Shown: in pieces, positions 9,596 through 18,494 of the stretch
Layout of the letters: the number at the start of each line of letters is the position of its first letter
Position numbering within the stretch: the stretch's first letter is position 1
From: Daphnia carinata
Lineage: Eukaryota > Arthropoda > Branchiopoda > Diplostraca > Daphniidae
Direction: 5' to 3'
Length of the DNA stretch: 64,000 nt
NCBI RefSeq assembly: GCF_022539665.2
Contig: NC_081336.1
Location: 5,720,221-5,784,220 of the forward strand
Notes under the pieces: generated by a model
What the model saw: only the letters and a program-made list of their open reading frames with translations
Databases searched by the model: none
What the model was told of the DNA's origin: nothing
Position numbers and translations under genes: made by a program

Positions 9596-10634
9596 AGACA
9601 AAATCAGGTTAGCCCAACAAGAGCAGGCCATGCAAGCGTTCAGCTCGGTGGCCATCTTTTGCGATAGGCAAAGGTCCGGTCGTTTCGACGATTGGGTGGC
9701 TCACCTTGAGGCTACCCTGGACTTAGGTAACTTCGAAGAGGCGAGGAAACTCCGCCTCATGCGGTCCAAACTATACGGAGAAGCCGCCGAAGAATTCGAT
9801 AACTTCAAACTAGACAACCCAATCCGTTCCCAGGACTACGCAGCAGTTAAAGAGAGGCTCCTCAAGCTCTTCCACTCGACTGAGACGAGATCACAGAGGA
9901 GCGTGGAGTTTCACAATATGAGAAGAGAACCCGAAGAGAATATGCGACGTTACGCTAACCGCATACGGAAGGCATTCTACAAGGCTTATCCTATGGAAGG
10001 CGCCCTAGATGCCGCCACTGCAGCATCCAGAGAGCAAATGATGGTGGACCGGTTCATCGAAGGTCTACAATACGAACTTCAACCTAGGTTGAAACACAAG
10101 GAGTGGAACTCGTTCGAATCACTTATCGACAAAGCCGAGCTGGCAGCGATGGCCATCGAAGAAAGCCAGGCGAGGATACGCATCCAGGCTGCATATACGT
10201 CACCAAACATCCCCAGCAACCGAAATGCTGAACTAGCAGGCGTAATTGAGGCCTTGGAAAAACTAAACTCCAAAATAGAAAAGAACGCCTCCGACCAAAA
10301 CCTAGAGTTGCAACACCGGTTGGCCGATCTGCAGCGCCAACTGACCAAACAACAGCAACGCGCCAAACCCCGAGACCCCATCACATCGCAGCCGGAGGCC
10401 CTCAGAAGAGCAGCAGTGTTGTGTGAATTCCACAACACATACGGAGGACATACGACCGAAAATTGCGTTGCCAAATATCTACAACGCAACGATAAGTGCA
10501 GCCGCTGCAACGAGATCGGGCATCGCCACAACTTTTGCCCCATGATCAAGAACCCTCCACCCCCACCACCATCACACACAGCAGAATCGCCTTCGGCTCA
10601 ACCAGGCACTCTGCGGCCGCAATCAGGAAACTAA
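9471..10634 (+). CDS. gag: Element 1 gag, capsid and nucleocapsid ORF
   Basis: Capsid-nucleocapsid part of Gag. The first ATG in frame is 9630 (334 codons), but the frame is open upstream to at least 9471. It carries the retrotransposon Gag pattern WVAHLEATLDLGN...RLMRSKLYGEAAEEF...MRRYANRIRKAFYKAYP...FIEGLQ. A Gln-rich coiled-coil-like stretch follows, then a histidine/cysteine stretch CEFHNTYGGHTTENC and a CCHC zinc knuckle CSRCNEIGHRHNFC, which binds RNA in the family. The C-terminus overlaps the protease frame (-1) by about 140 nt; no classical X-XXY-YYZ slippery heptamer stood out. Confidence 0.85.
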   Translation: MNTKPATDGQHHPLWKVAQEPPTYTSNQSQHQPSIASGITIEDKIRLAQQEQAMQAFSSVAIFCDRQRSGRFDDWVAHLEATLDLGNFEEARKLRLMRSKLYGEAAEEFDNFKLDNPIRSQDYAAVKERLLKLFHSTETRSQRSVEFHNMRREPEENMRRYANRIRKAFYKAYPMEGALDAATAASREQMMVDRFIEGLQYELQPRLKHKEWNSFESLIDKAELAAMAIEESQARIRIQAAYTSPNIPSNRNAELAGVIEALEKLNSKIEKNASDQNLELQHRLADLQRQLTKQQQRAKPRDPITSQPEALRRAAVLCEFHNTYGGHTTENCVAKYLQRNDKCSRCNEIGHRHNFCPMIKNPPPPPPSHTAESPSAQPGTLRPQSGN

Positions 10635-11752
10635 ACGCCACCGACCAGCTTGTTGGGCCCCTTGGTGGATACCCTAAGCCCCAACAATTCGTCAAATCTG
10701 TATCCGACACCCCAACCGCCCCAAGACTTAATCTACACGTAGGAGGCTGCTCATTCCGAGCATTAGTGGATAGCGGAGCAGGGAAGAGTCTCGTCAGCAA
10801 CACACTTTTCAACAAACTCCTGAAGCAAGGAACTAATCTGGAACATTCAAAGGAGGTAGCCGTCGACCTCTTTGACATAAACAACAGGCCACTGACAAGC
10901 CAGGGAACAGTAGTATTAAACCTTCTCGTCGAGGACGAGAAGCCCCGTGAACCCTTCCGGCAAGAGTTCATCATCGTTCAGGGAATCATGGAAGATTGCG
11001 TTCTAGGTTTAGACGCTCTTTATAAACATGAGTTCATGATCGATGGTCGTGAGAAACGCGTCTATCGTGCGAAGGAGTCTGATCAACTCCAGAACGAGGA
11101 CAAACCGACCATGATGGCGGCTCATCGAATTAGAGTACCTCCATCATCCGCATGCGTGGTGGAGAGCGAGAATAGTGACTTCAAGCTATCTCTCGACAAT
11201 GCCTGTTTCTTCGTTAAAGACTCCCGCCTACCCCCTGGACTCCGATTGGATCCTTTCGTCTCGACACCGCTGAAAAATGGATTGTTTCGTATCGTAATGG
11301 TTAACGAGACCAACCGCACCATCAACCTACCTCGCTACACCACCTTAGGGCACGTGACTGTTAAACCACGTACCTACATAGCCTCTTGTTCCACCGAAGC
11401 CCCTACCTTCCAGCCTGCTGTACTAGAAGCCGCCCTACCAGATGTCGCCGAAGACGTCAAGAACAGTCTGTGCAACCTGCTCTTGGCGAACCAGCACATC
11501 TTCGCATTCAAAACTAGCGATCTAGGTAATACAGGGCTAGTAAAACACGTAATCGACACTCAAGGACAAGGGCCCATCCGCCAAAGGCCATACCGAGCGT
11601 CACCCCGACAAAAAGAAGTCTCAAAAAAGATCATCGAGGAATTGCTGGAAAACGGTATCATACGACCGTCACTCTCTCCATGGGCCGCCCCAATCGTACT
11701 TGTGAAGAAGGAAACAGGGGATGACCGGCTATGCATAGATACCGAAAACTGA
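10496..11752 (+). CDS. pol: Element 1 protease and start of reverse transcriptase
   Basis: The -1 frame relative to gag. The aspartic protease has its active site at VDSGAGKSLVS (about 10766-10800) and the second conserved segment VLGLDALYKHEF. After a linker it enters RT: GPIRQRPYR, then ENGIIRPSLSPWAAPIVLVKK. The frame then ends at TGA 11750-11752 because a single T appears to be missing at 11740/11741, where the GAT and TAC codons of the conserved RT box share bases. The rest of RT continues in the next frame without loss. The protein would normally be released by the element's own protease in the particle. As it stands this copy cannot make full pol without recoding. Confidence 0.85.
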   Translation: MQPLQRDRASPQLLPHDQEPSTPTTITHSRIAFGSTRHSAAAIRKLNATDQLVGPLGGYPKPQQFVKSVSDTPTAPRLNLHVGGCSFRALVDSGAGKSLVSNTLFNKLLKQGTNLEHSKEVAVDLFDINNRPLTSQGTVVLNLLVEDEKPREPFRQEFIIVQGIMEDCVLGLDALYKHEFMIDGREKRVYRAKESDQLQNEDKPTMMAAHRIRVPPSSACVVESENSDFKLSLDNACFFVKDSRLPPGLRLDPFVSTPLKNGLFRIVMVNETNRTINLPRYTTLGHVTVKPRTYIASCSTEAPTFQPAVLEAALPDVAEDVKNSLCNLLLANQHIFAFKTSDLGNTGLVKHVIDTQGQGPIRQRPYRASPRQKEVSKKIIEELLENGIIRPSLSPWAAPIVLVKKETGDDRLCIDTEN

Positions 11753-14460
11753 ATGCAGTAACAAAGAAAGATTCCTTCCCCTTGCCAAGAATCGACGACG
11801 TGTTAGACCTTCTACACGGCCAGAAATGCTTTTCCACCCTGGATTTAGCCTCCGGCTACTGGCAGATCGAGATGGAAGAAGCGTCTAAGGAAAAGACCGC
11901 CTTCATCGTGGAGAACAACCTGTACGAATGGAACCGCCTCGCGTTCGGCCTCACCAATGCCCCAGGGACATTCCAAAGGCTGATGAACTTCGTTCTACAG
12001 GAAGAAATTGGAAAGACATGCCTCGTTTACCTAGATGACATAATCGTGTTTTCAAAGACCCACGAAGAACACATGAAGAACTTGGGCAAGGTGTTCGCAC
12101 TGCTGGAGAAAGCGAATCTCAGGATAAAACTTTCGAAGTGTAAGTTCCTAGCGAAGTCAGTACAATACTTGGGTCACGTCATTGCAACAGACGGAGTGGC
12201 ACCAGACCCAGCTAAAGTAGAAGCAATAGCCACCTACAGCAGACCGCAGACCGTCAAGGAATTGCAGTCCTTTCTAGGGCTGGCCTCGTATTATCGTCGT
12301 TTCATCAAAGGATTTTCTACTATAGCCCACCCACTACTATCTCAGACAAAATCAAAACCGCAAGACAAGATAGTGTGGGGTACCGAAGAAGAGAAGGCCT
12401 TCGAGTTCCTCAAAAACTGTCTGACATCAGAACCCATCTTGGCCTACCAAGACTTTACGAAAGAATTCATGATCTATACCGATGCTAGCGACTACGGGCT
12501 CGGCGCCGTTCTGTCCCAGATGCATGAAGGAAAGGATCGGCCGATCGCTTACGCGAGTCGACACTTGAACAAAGCCGAAGCGAACTACTCGACGATCGAA
12601 AAAGAAGCTGCGGCCGTAATTTTTGGGATAAAACGCTTCCGCCACTACCTACAAGATGAGCCATTCGTCATTATCAGTGACCATCGACCACTACAATGGC
12701 TGCAAACGTTCAAGGACGAAACCGGCCGACTCGGACGATGGGCCATCATGCTGGCAAACCTCAAGTACTCCATTAAGTACCGCCCCGGCAGAGTACACGA
12801 GAACGCCGACTTCCTATCGCGGATTCCCATCAACGCGGTTCAGACATACCCGAAAACCGACGATATTATGCTGAACGAGCAACGAAAAGACGCTCTCTGC
12901 AACGACATCAGGAGGTACCTAGAAGATGGTGCCCTCAGCGAAGAAAACAACAAGGAGATCTGGGTAAAGGAAATCGACCTATACTCGATCTCCAACGGAG
13001 TGCTGTTCCGCCGGAACGAACCAACATCTAAGAAGAGGAGACCCTTCGCCCAACAACAAGTAGTAGTACCCCTTAACCTAAGAAAACCTCTGCTACAAGA
13101 GTACCACGACTCTCCAATCTCCGGCCACTTAGCCTATCAAAGGACCGTCCTATGGCTGCGGGACAAGTATTACTGGCCGACGATGCTCTCGGACGTCAAA
13201 GAGTATTGTCTGGCCTGTGCACCCTGTGCCCTCCAACGACGATCTAATTTACGAGCCTTTTTGAACCCGTTGGATCTCGCGTCAAGACCATTTGAGGTAC
13301 TGGGAATGGACTTCTTAGGACCCATTCAACCTCACTCACTGCAAGGAAACAACCACATCCTTGTCATAACCGACTATCTCACAAAATGGGTGGAAGTCGT
13401 TCCGCTCCCAGACCAAACAGCCCTGACGACGTGTAAAGCCCTAATGGATAAAATCATTTTATATCATGGACCCCCAAGGGCGATAATCACCGACCGCGGG
13501 TCAAATTTTACATCCGAGCTCTTCTCGTCATTGTGCAACAACCTACAAATCAAGCAACTGAAGACAACTGCCTACCATCCCCAGACCAATGGACTCACGG
13601 AAAGGTTTAACAAAACGGTCGTGGAAATGCTACGAAAATACATGGACCAAGGGTTCCCGAAATGGGAGGAGATGCTAGGACCAGTAGGATTCGCCTACAG
13701 GAATTCGGTACACTCCTCTACCTTAGAAACACCGTACTTTCTAAACCACGGTCGCGACCCTACGATGCCCATCGACCAATTTCTACGGGCGCCAACAACA
13801 AATATAATCACACCTTCGGATTACAAAAGCCAAATCATGCAACGTCTGCACGAAGCCTTCCTCTTAGTCAAAGACAATCTAGCCCAAGCCAGGGAACAGC
13901 AGCGAGCCCAGTACGATAAACGTGCTAAGGAATACGACTTCAAAGTAGGAGACAAGGTCCTCATCGACGTTAGGACCCCGATGGCCGGTACCAGCAAGAA
14001 ACTTATTCCACGATTTGCGGGACCATACCGGATAATCAAGGTGCACAGCAACCAGACTGTAGAAGTCCAAGAGTGCCCAGGTAAACAAACACAGCGAGTC
14101 CACGTAAACCGAATCAAACCGCTGTACGAGTCCATGATCTGGAAAGAAGAGCCGACCGTCGAACACACAGATCCTCGCCGACAGACTTGGACTACTAACC
14201 TCCCCGGCGAATTGGAACTCCCAGCCCCAGTTACCCTGGAAGAACACCTTAACCTCGACGAAACGGACCTCATAGACTTCCACGGATGGTCTCAGCCAAT
14301 AGAAATAGCTGGAGAAGAAATCCCAGTCCACGAGATAATACCACCATCAACAAACCCTGACCCTCCTACCCCACTCATACCCGCCAAACCACCCTTACCC
14401 GAACGTCACCCTGGTCTCCGACCCCGAAACGTCCTTAGACCCCCGCCTCTCTTTGAATAA
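11731..14460 (+). CDS. pol: Element 1 RT, RNase H and integrase (after the frameshift)
   Basis: About 909 codons. RT: DLASGYWQIEM, FGLTNAPGTFQRLM, catalytic YLDDIIVF, FLGLASYYRRFI. RNase H: YTDASDYGLGAVLSQ, EKEAAAVIFGIKRFRHYL, SDHRPLQW. Integrase: HHCC zinc domain (H...HLAYQRT...CLACAPC), DDE core with MDFLGP, ITDRGSNF and GLTERFN, then the C-terminal GPYRI chromatin/DNA-binding module. A Pro/Glu-rich tail follows. All catalytic residues I can see are present; the only defect is the frame break at its 5' end. Copies viral RNA into DNA and inserts it. The ATG at 11731 is in the wrong context to be a real start. Confidence 0.9.
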   Translation: MHRYRKLNAVTKKDSFPLPRIDDVLDLLHGQKCFSTLDLASGYWQIEMEEASKEKTAFIVENNLYEWNRLAFGLTNAPGTFQRLMNFVLQEEIGKTCLVYLDDIIVFSKTHEEHMKNLGKVFALLEKANLRIKLSKCKFLAKSVQYLGHVIATDGVAPDPAKVEAIATYSRPQTVKELQSFLGLASYYRRFIKGFSTIAHPLLSQTKSKPQDKIVWGTEEEKAFEFLKNCLTSEPILAYQDFTKEFMIYTDASDYGLGAVLSQMHEGKDRPIAYASRHLNKAEANYSTIEKEAAAVIFGIKRFRHYLQDEPFVIISDHRPLQWLQTFKDETGRLGRWAIMLANLKYSIKYRPGRVHENADFLSRIPINAVQTYPKTDDIMLNEQRKDALCNDIRRYLEDGALSEENNKEIWVKEIDLYSISNGVLFRRNEPTSKKRRPFAQQQVVVPLNLRKPLLQEYHDSPISGHLAYQRTVLWLRDKYYWPTMLSDVKEYCLACAPCALQRRSNLRAFLNPLDLASRPFEVLGMDFLGPIQPHSLQGNNHILVITDYLTKWVEVVPLPDQTALTTCKALMDKIILYHGPPRAIITDRGSNFTSELFSSLCNNLQIKQLKTTAYHPQTNGLTERFNKTVVEMLRKYMDQGFPKWEEMLGPVGFAYRNSVHSSTLETPYFLNHGRDPTMPIDQFLRAPTTNIITPSDYKSQIMQRLHEAFLLVKDNLAQAREQQRAQYDKRAKEYDFKVGDKVLIDVRTPMAGTSKKLIPRFAGPYRIIKVHSNQTVEVQECPGKQTQRVHVNRIKPLYESMIWKEEPTVEHTDPRRQTWTTNLPGELELPAPVTLEEHLNLDETDLIDFHGWSQPIEIAGEEIPVHEIIPPSTNPDPPTPLIPAKPPLPERHPGLRPRNVLRPPPLFE

Positions 14461-14505
14461 TAAACTTTACTTTAGCATTAGAGTAGAAAGACGTAGCAAA
14501 CAGTT

Positions 14506-16527
14506 TTGCGCAGAAAGCCAATCGTGCCCTTGTTTTATTGTCATTTTTTGTGTAGAATAGAAATTTTACGTTATTATTGTTCTAAAAAAAACCCTGTCAT
14601 GTCTTGTTCCCCCCTTAGATTTTTTATGATGACTTTATTCGCCCTTTCATCCCCCACCCTCGCGGCTGCTTTTAACGTAACCGTATGCAACTGCGACAAC
14701 GCGGTGAATCTGGGGTTCCTCAAAATGGAAGAGGACGAGTGCGCGTACGAAGCGGCACCCACACCACCAACGCCGGTGGCGTACGCCATCTACTCCTCAC
14801 TCCCAGAAGTCAAACGGTTCGCTGGACACACATGCAGCATGTGGGAAGTGACCACAACGGTGTACAAAGACTTCCTGCAGTGGAACCAAGTGTCCCACAG
14901 CCGCAAACCCATCGAAGTGGACGCAGCGACATGCCGACGGATGAGAGATTCGCGACAGTGCCGAGGAAAAGCCATGGACATCGTCGGTCCAAACGCTTTT
15001 GCTCTTGAGGGCTACCCGTTCGTAGAGACGAGTTGGTTACAGACCACTACGGAAAAAATGACCAATTGCCGCCTCGAAGAAGTAACCCTACAATCGGAGT
15101 GCCCAAACTGCACCATCAGCTCCCCGCTCGGAGATGCCCCTGGGGCAGCAAGCGGTTCCCTCCAACACAACTTGGTAACCCTCGTATGGGAAGACACCTG
15201 GAAAGAAGCGAAACCATGCGAACTGAAGATGATAGGACACGGACTCGGCGTTAAATACACAACGGATAATGACACCATTTTCCGCGTACGTGACCCATCA
15301 AAACAACTAGACTTCATATACTCAATGGAGAACCGCTCCGCCTGCGACAACCAGACCTTGTTTGCGCTTCACCCCGTCCTGGGCATGGACAAAGTCGTCA
15401 TCGCAGTACGAGAAAGCCCCGAGATGGAAGAAAGGACCGAAATAATAGCCAACCAGTCGAGCGAGGCGGTACCGTCATTAGCGCAGGCAGAGATCGAGTA
15501 TGCAAGCCACACCCAATACATCAGAGATTTCGCAATGGAAATCTCCAATCATCTAGCTCGTGAGATACGTAGTCTACAATGCGAAAGCCGCAGGGCAGCC
15601 TATCATGCCGCCACGACAACAGCCCAATACGACAGCTGGCTAGCGGCCACACATCTGGATCTTCCACTCTGCACCAAACTGGTAACAATAGGAACCTCCG
15701 TGTCTGTGCTACAGTGCTTTCCGCAAAACGTCACTTTCGAAACTGTCTTCACGCCTTGCGGCGCCCAACCTAAGGCGGGGAACAGTACGATCAGCATAGA
15801 AGGATGGGAGCTCACGAAGTATTCCGAGTGCTACTGGCACGCGAACTTCGTCAACTTTAACGGCAAGGCCCACGCTTTCAGGAATAACACTTGGACGCCT
15901 GTGAACCCCAGCTTGGCCATGCATGGCCGACGCCTAATCGACGCGACACCACTAGAAATCGACAATTCCCTAGGCATGATAATGCAGTTACACCCCACCA
16001 TAACATCGCACCCACTGAGCACCTCCAAAATCATGGCCGATATCTTGGCATACATCCAGCTCGGATACGTCACCGAAATGTCGGGAGAACGACATACAGA
16101 CACCATACTCATCCACCCAAGCCAAGCAGGGGACATCTCCTTCATGGCAAGACTCGGATCCTGGCTCCGGAGCTTCGGAATTCTATCAGGAGTAGGAATG
16201 GCAATTGCCTTAGCCTTCCGGTTTTGTGGATTGGGTTCGCTTCTAGGACTCTACATTCCATGCTGTAGGCACTTCAATCCCTGCAGCTGGTTAACACCGC
16301 CACAATCCATTCATCGAGACATCGAGATGGGACTCCCAGCTGCTTCTGCACCACCACCGAGCGCCCCGGTGACTATCGTCAACCTGCCTCCCACATCGTC
16401 GACGGGATTGAATGGCGCACCAAGACCCACATCAAATCAACAATACTTCGCACAACCATCCGCATACCCCCTGCGCCTTGCACAACGAAGAGAAGCAGCC
16501 GCCCTCCTACCCAGCCCCCAAAACTAG
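14506..16527 (+). CDS. env: Element 1 envelope glycoprotein, not F-type
   Basis: Type I membrane glycoprotein ORF of 673 codons; the likely translated start is ATG 14599, giving signal peptide FFMMTLFALSSPTLAAA. The ectodomain is Cys-rich with about nine N-glycosylation sequons (NVT, NDT, NRS, NQT, NQS, NST, NNT and others). A membrane span lies near the C-end (SGVGMAIALAF...LGLYIP), then a CC pair and a Pro-rich tail. No R-X-K/R-R furin site plus FGV-type fusion peptide, so it is unrelated to the F-type env of element 2. The Cys pattern and the stretch NFVNFNGKAHAF recall, loosely, class III glycoproteins of mononega/chuvirus type (hypothesis only). An acceptor TTTTTTGTGTAG ends at 14555 in the phase of the LTR donor. 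Confidence 0.75.
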   Translation: MRRKPIVPLFYCHFLCRIEILRYYCSKKNPVMSCSPLRFFMMTLFALSSPTLAAAFNVTVCNCDNAVNLGFLKMEEDECAYEAAPTPPTPVAYAIYSSLPEVKRFAGHTCSMWEVTTTVYKDFLQWNQVSHSRKPIEVDAATCRRMRDSRQCRGKAMDIVGPNAFALEGYPFVETSWLQTTTEKMTNCRLEEVTLQSECPNCTISSPLGDAPGAASGSLQHNLVTLVWEDTWKEAKPCELKMIGHGLGVKYTTDNDTIFRVRDPSKQLDFIYSMENRSACDNQTLFALHPVLGMDKVVIAVRESPEMEERTEIIANQSSEAVPSLAQAEIEYASHTQYIRDFAMEISNHLAREIRSLQCESRRAAYHAATTTAQYDSWLAATHLDLPLCTKLVTIGTSVSVLQCFPQNVTFETVFTPCGAQPKAGNSTISIEGWELTKYSECYWHANFVNFNGKAHAFRNNTWTPVNPSLAMHGRRLIDATPLEIDNSLGMIMQLHPTITSHPLSTSKIMADILAYIQLGYVTEMSGERHTDTILIHPSQAGDISFMARLGSWLRSFGILSGVGMAIALAFRFCGLGSLLGLYIPCCRHFNPCSWLTPPQSIHRDIEMGLPAASAPPPSAPVTIVNLPPTSSTGLNGAPRPTSNQQYFAQPSAYPLRLAQRREAAALLPSPQN

Positions 16528-16696
16528 CCAATGTCATGTCAATGTCAATATCATGTTAGGATCGTAGGCCCTTAAGGCAATAGCACTAGTTGATCATAAA
16601 CTTGACTTAATACCGTAGAATGATTTAATACCCCCACGATGCCATATCTCCAACCCCCCGCCAACGTACTGTAACCCTACCTAACTCTACCTTAGG

Positions 16697-17371
16697 ACCC
16701 CAACCTCGTCGGCCACAACCTCGGACCCAAGAAGCCATAGCGGGGACGGTCACGCCGCCTGGTGGGTCACTGACGAAGACGACGAAGACATTCTTTACTG
16801 CGCCGATTACCCTTCCAACGACAACGGCACACAGCACGCCACGACTCACTACGAAGACGAAGAGGAAATTCTCTACTGTGCGGACTATCCCCATGACGAC
16901 GAGGCCATGTACGATACCGACACTACAGACGAGGCCTCACTACCCCCGGAAGATGTATTTTGGGCGGAAAACTCTTTCTCTTCAGGCACATCGACCGTCA
17001 TTCTACATTTAGCAGAAGGTGCAGCCGTCAATCGCCAGGAATCGCCGTACAGTCTGACGCCAACCAGTGATGAAGAAGAAAGAGGTCTGAACCTTGCGGC
17101 GTTAAACGACAGTATTGCTAGGATACGGGGCGAGAAACATAATGTTAGCGTCATCAGCAGCCATTATTCGCTGGACTCCGACGAAGAGGATTTCGCAGCA
17201 GCACGTTATGTCGAGCGACAATACCTGCTCCCCTCCCAAAGGAAGCACGGCAACGGCTGGGCAACCACCAGTTGGGAGGATTTAAGAACCGATCTGTGGA
17301 GCGACATGGAGGACCCGGGACCGCGAACATCCACACCGACGAGTGATGGCGAATCCTGGAACCGACCCTAG
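16697..17371 (+). CDS. Element 1 acidic accessory ORF with ILYCADYP repeats
   Basis: Unrecognised. Open from just after an acceptor-like ACTCTACCTTAG (ends 16695) to TAG 17369-17371, about 224 codons; the first internal ATG is 16907. Very rich in Asp/Glu, with two copies of a unit ending ILYCADYP (DDEDILYCADYP, DEEEILYCADYP, about 32 residues apart) and a third degenerate PEDVFWAENSF. Thr/Ser/Pro motifs TPTS occur at both ends. It has no signal peptide or membrane span. It lies between env and the polypurine tract, the place of accessory genes in complex retroviruses. It lacks its own upstream ATG, but the LTR mini-exon would supply one in frame. Function unknown; an activator or adaptor role would be a guess. 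Confidence 0.55.
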   Translation, partial: TPTSSATTSDPRSHSGDGHAAWWVTDEDDEDILYCADYPSNDNGTQHATTHYEDEEEILYCADYPHDDEAMYDTDTTDEASLPPEDVFWAENSFSSGTSTVILHLAEGAAVNRQESPYSLTPTSDEEERGLNLAALNDSIARIRGEKHNVSVISSHYSLDSDEEDFAAARYVERQYLLPSQRKHGNGWATTSWEDLRTDLWSDMEDPGPRTSTPTSDGESWNRP

Positions 17372-17417
17372 GCGCCAGATGACTATCAAATAGACCCGAT
17401 TGCGAGGCGCAATCTTC

Positions 17418-17432
17418 CAAGGAGGGGAGTCA
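17418..17432 (+). promoter_or_regulatory. Element 1 polypurine tract
   Basis: AAGGAGGGGAGTCA lies directly before the 3' LTR TG, as expected for plus-strand priming. Confidence 0.75.
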
Positions 17433-18255
17433 TGTAAGGACTCTCAATAAACTTTAAGCTCAATAATGTAAGAACCCCGACAAACGTTAAGTTCAATAAG
17501 TAATTAGATGATCTGATTTATAGCCCTTTGTTGCTGCTACCCCCTCTGCCTCCCCTACTGACTATTTTTTGTCTCTTGTTTCGTTTTAAATCACCCTTTT
17601 GACGCATAATGGGGGGTCATCGACAGGACATAAATCAGCTGACCTCGCTTCTCGCGTAACACGCTGGTTCTGTTCGACGACCCCACGCAACTTAGCGTTC
17701 CCACGCCGAGTTGGCGTTATCAAGCCACCGCATGGTATAAAACCCACGCCGGAGTTATGCTCAAGAGTCAGTCTTCACTTAGTTGCCCAAGCGCAGTAGT
17801 CATAGAAATAGTTCTTCAGTTTTCTTTTGCCTTGTTCCGAGTATTGTGTAACCCCGTATTGTCAAAGTGCAATAAACTGTGACGCAGCGCTATTACCGAC
17901 GTGTTTTCTATTTCCTCCTTACCAACGTTCCGTCGAGCCGACGATCCATACCGACGCCGCCCTCATACCTCGACACTACGCCACCGCACCTCTAGCCCTT
18001 CGGAACCATGGTTTCCATGTAAGTACCTCACTTCCCCTGCCCTTCCTAGCTTTCTTTCGTGTTCTTTTCATATCCGGGCAGCCGACGTGACTGGCTGCCG
18101 GATCCTAACCACTATAACTGTGCACCACCCATCCAAATGACCAGAATATTAGAATTTAAGTACTAACCTGACCGTCGTCAGTATTGAGTGTTATTTGTGT
18201 TGTGTGCTTTAATCCCCCAGTCGCGTCAGACGTGACCGGGGTCTTGATTATTGCA
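17433..18255 (+). repeat. Element 1, 3' LTR (diverged subfamily)
   Basis: Starts TGTAAGGACTC and ends GATTATTGCA like the 5' LTR. TATAAAA at 17736-17742 and AATAAA at 17871-17876. U3 has a partial internal duplication (TGTAAGGACTCTCAATAAAC, then TGTAAGAACCCCGAC). R and much of U5 differ from the 5' LTR, but the ATG-donor-acceptor set is kept. Confidence 0.85.
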
Positions 18256-18478
18256 ATATACTGGCATGAAAACCCCATGTCATTTTGATTACAATAACGG
18301 CACCGTTTTGGTGCCGTATATTGGGTGTTAAACTGGTGCCGGTTTTCCGGTGTTTGGGGGCAGAAACAGTGTGCGAATTCGTAATGAATTCGATGGGAAT
18401 GGGGCACCAAAACGGTACCTGACATACCTAAACCCGGCACCAAAACGGTGCCAAAACGGTACCGATGTGCTATTAGGG
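18256..18478 (+). repeat. 223-bp GGTACC/GGTGCC-rich repeat, copy 1
   Basis: Starts ATATACTGGCATG and ends GTGCTATTAGGG. It is filled with forms of GGCACCAAAACGGTACC and its complement, able to fold into several hairpins. The reverse-complement copy at 47476-47698 is the same length and differs at only a few bases. No ORF. It begins exactly where the element 1 LTR ends. Confidence 0.8.
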
Positions 18479-18494
18479 ATATAATGAAACCCAT

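Larger units (their letters stand above)
6697..18255 (+). mobile_element. Element 1: env-bearing Gypsy-type LTR retroelement (11.6 kb)
   Basis: Order: LTR, primer site, repeat-rich leader, gag in two overlapping frames, protease-RT-RNaseH-integrase, envelope glycoprotein, acidic ORF, polypurine tract, LTR. Integrase lies after RT/RNaseH, which is the Gypsy (Ty3, metavirus) order. Flanks are ATGT (6693-6696) and ATAT (18256-18259), possibly a 4-bp target duplication with one mismatch. The two LTRs are strongly diverged in R/U5 although the ORFs are long and intact apart from one frameshift in RT, so this copy may be a recombinant of two relatives. An old copy of a retrovirus-like element, described only. 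Confidence 0.9.

Noticed and set aside
10079..10579. Minus-strand 166-codon frame under gag
   Set aside because: Antisense shadow of the knuckle and coiled-coil region, with no motif of its own.
13821..14331. Minus-strand 150-codon frames under integrase
   Set aside because: Antisense shadows caused by codon bias of pol.
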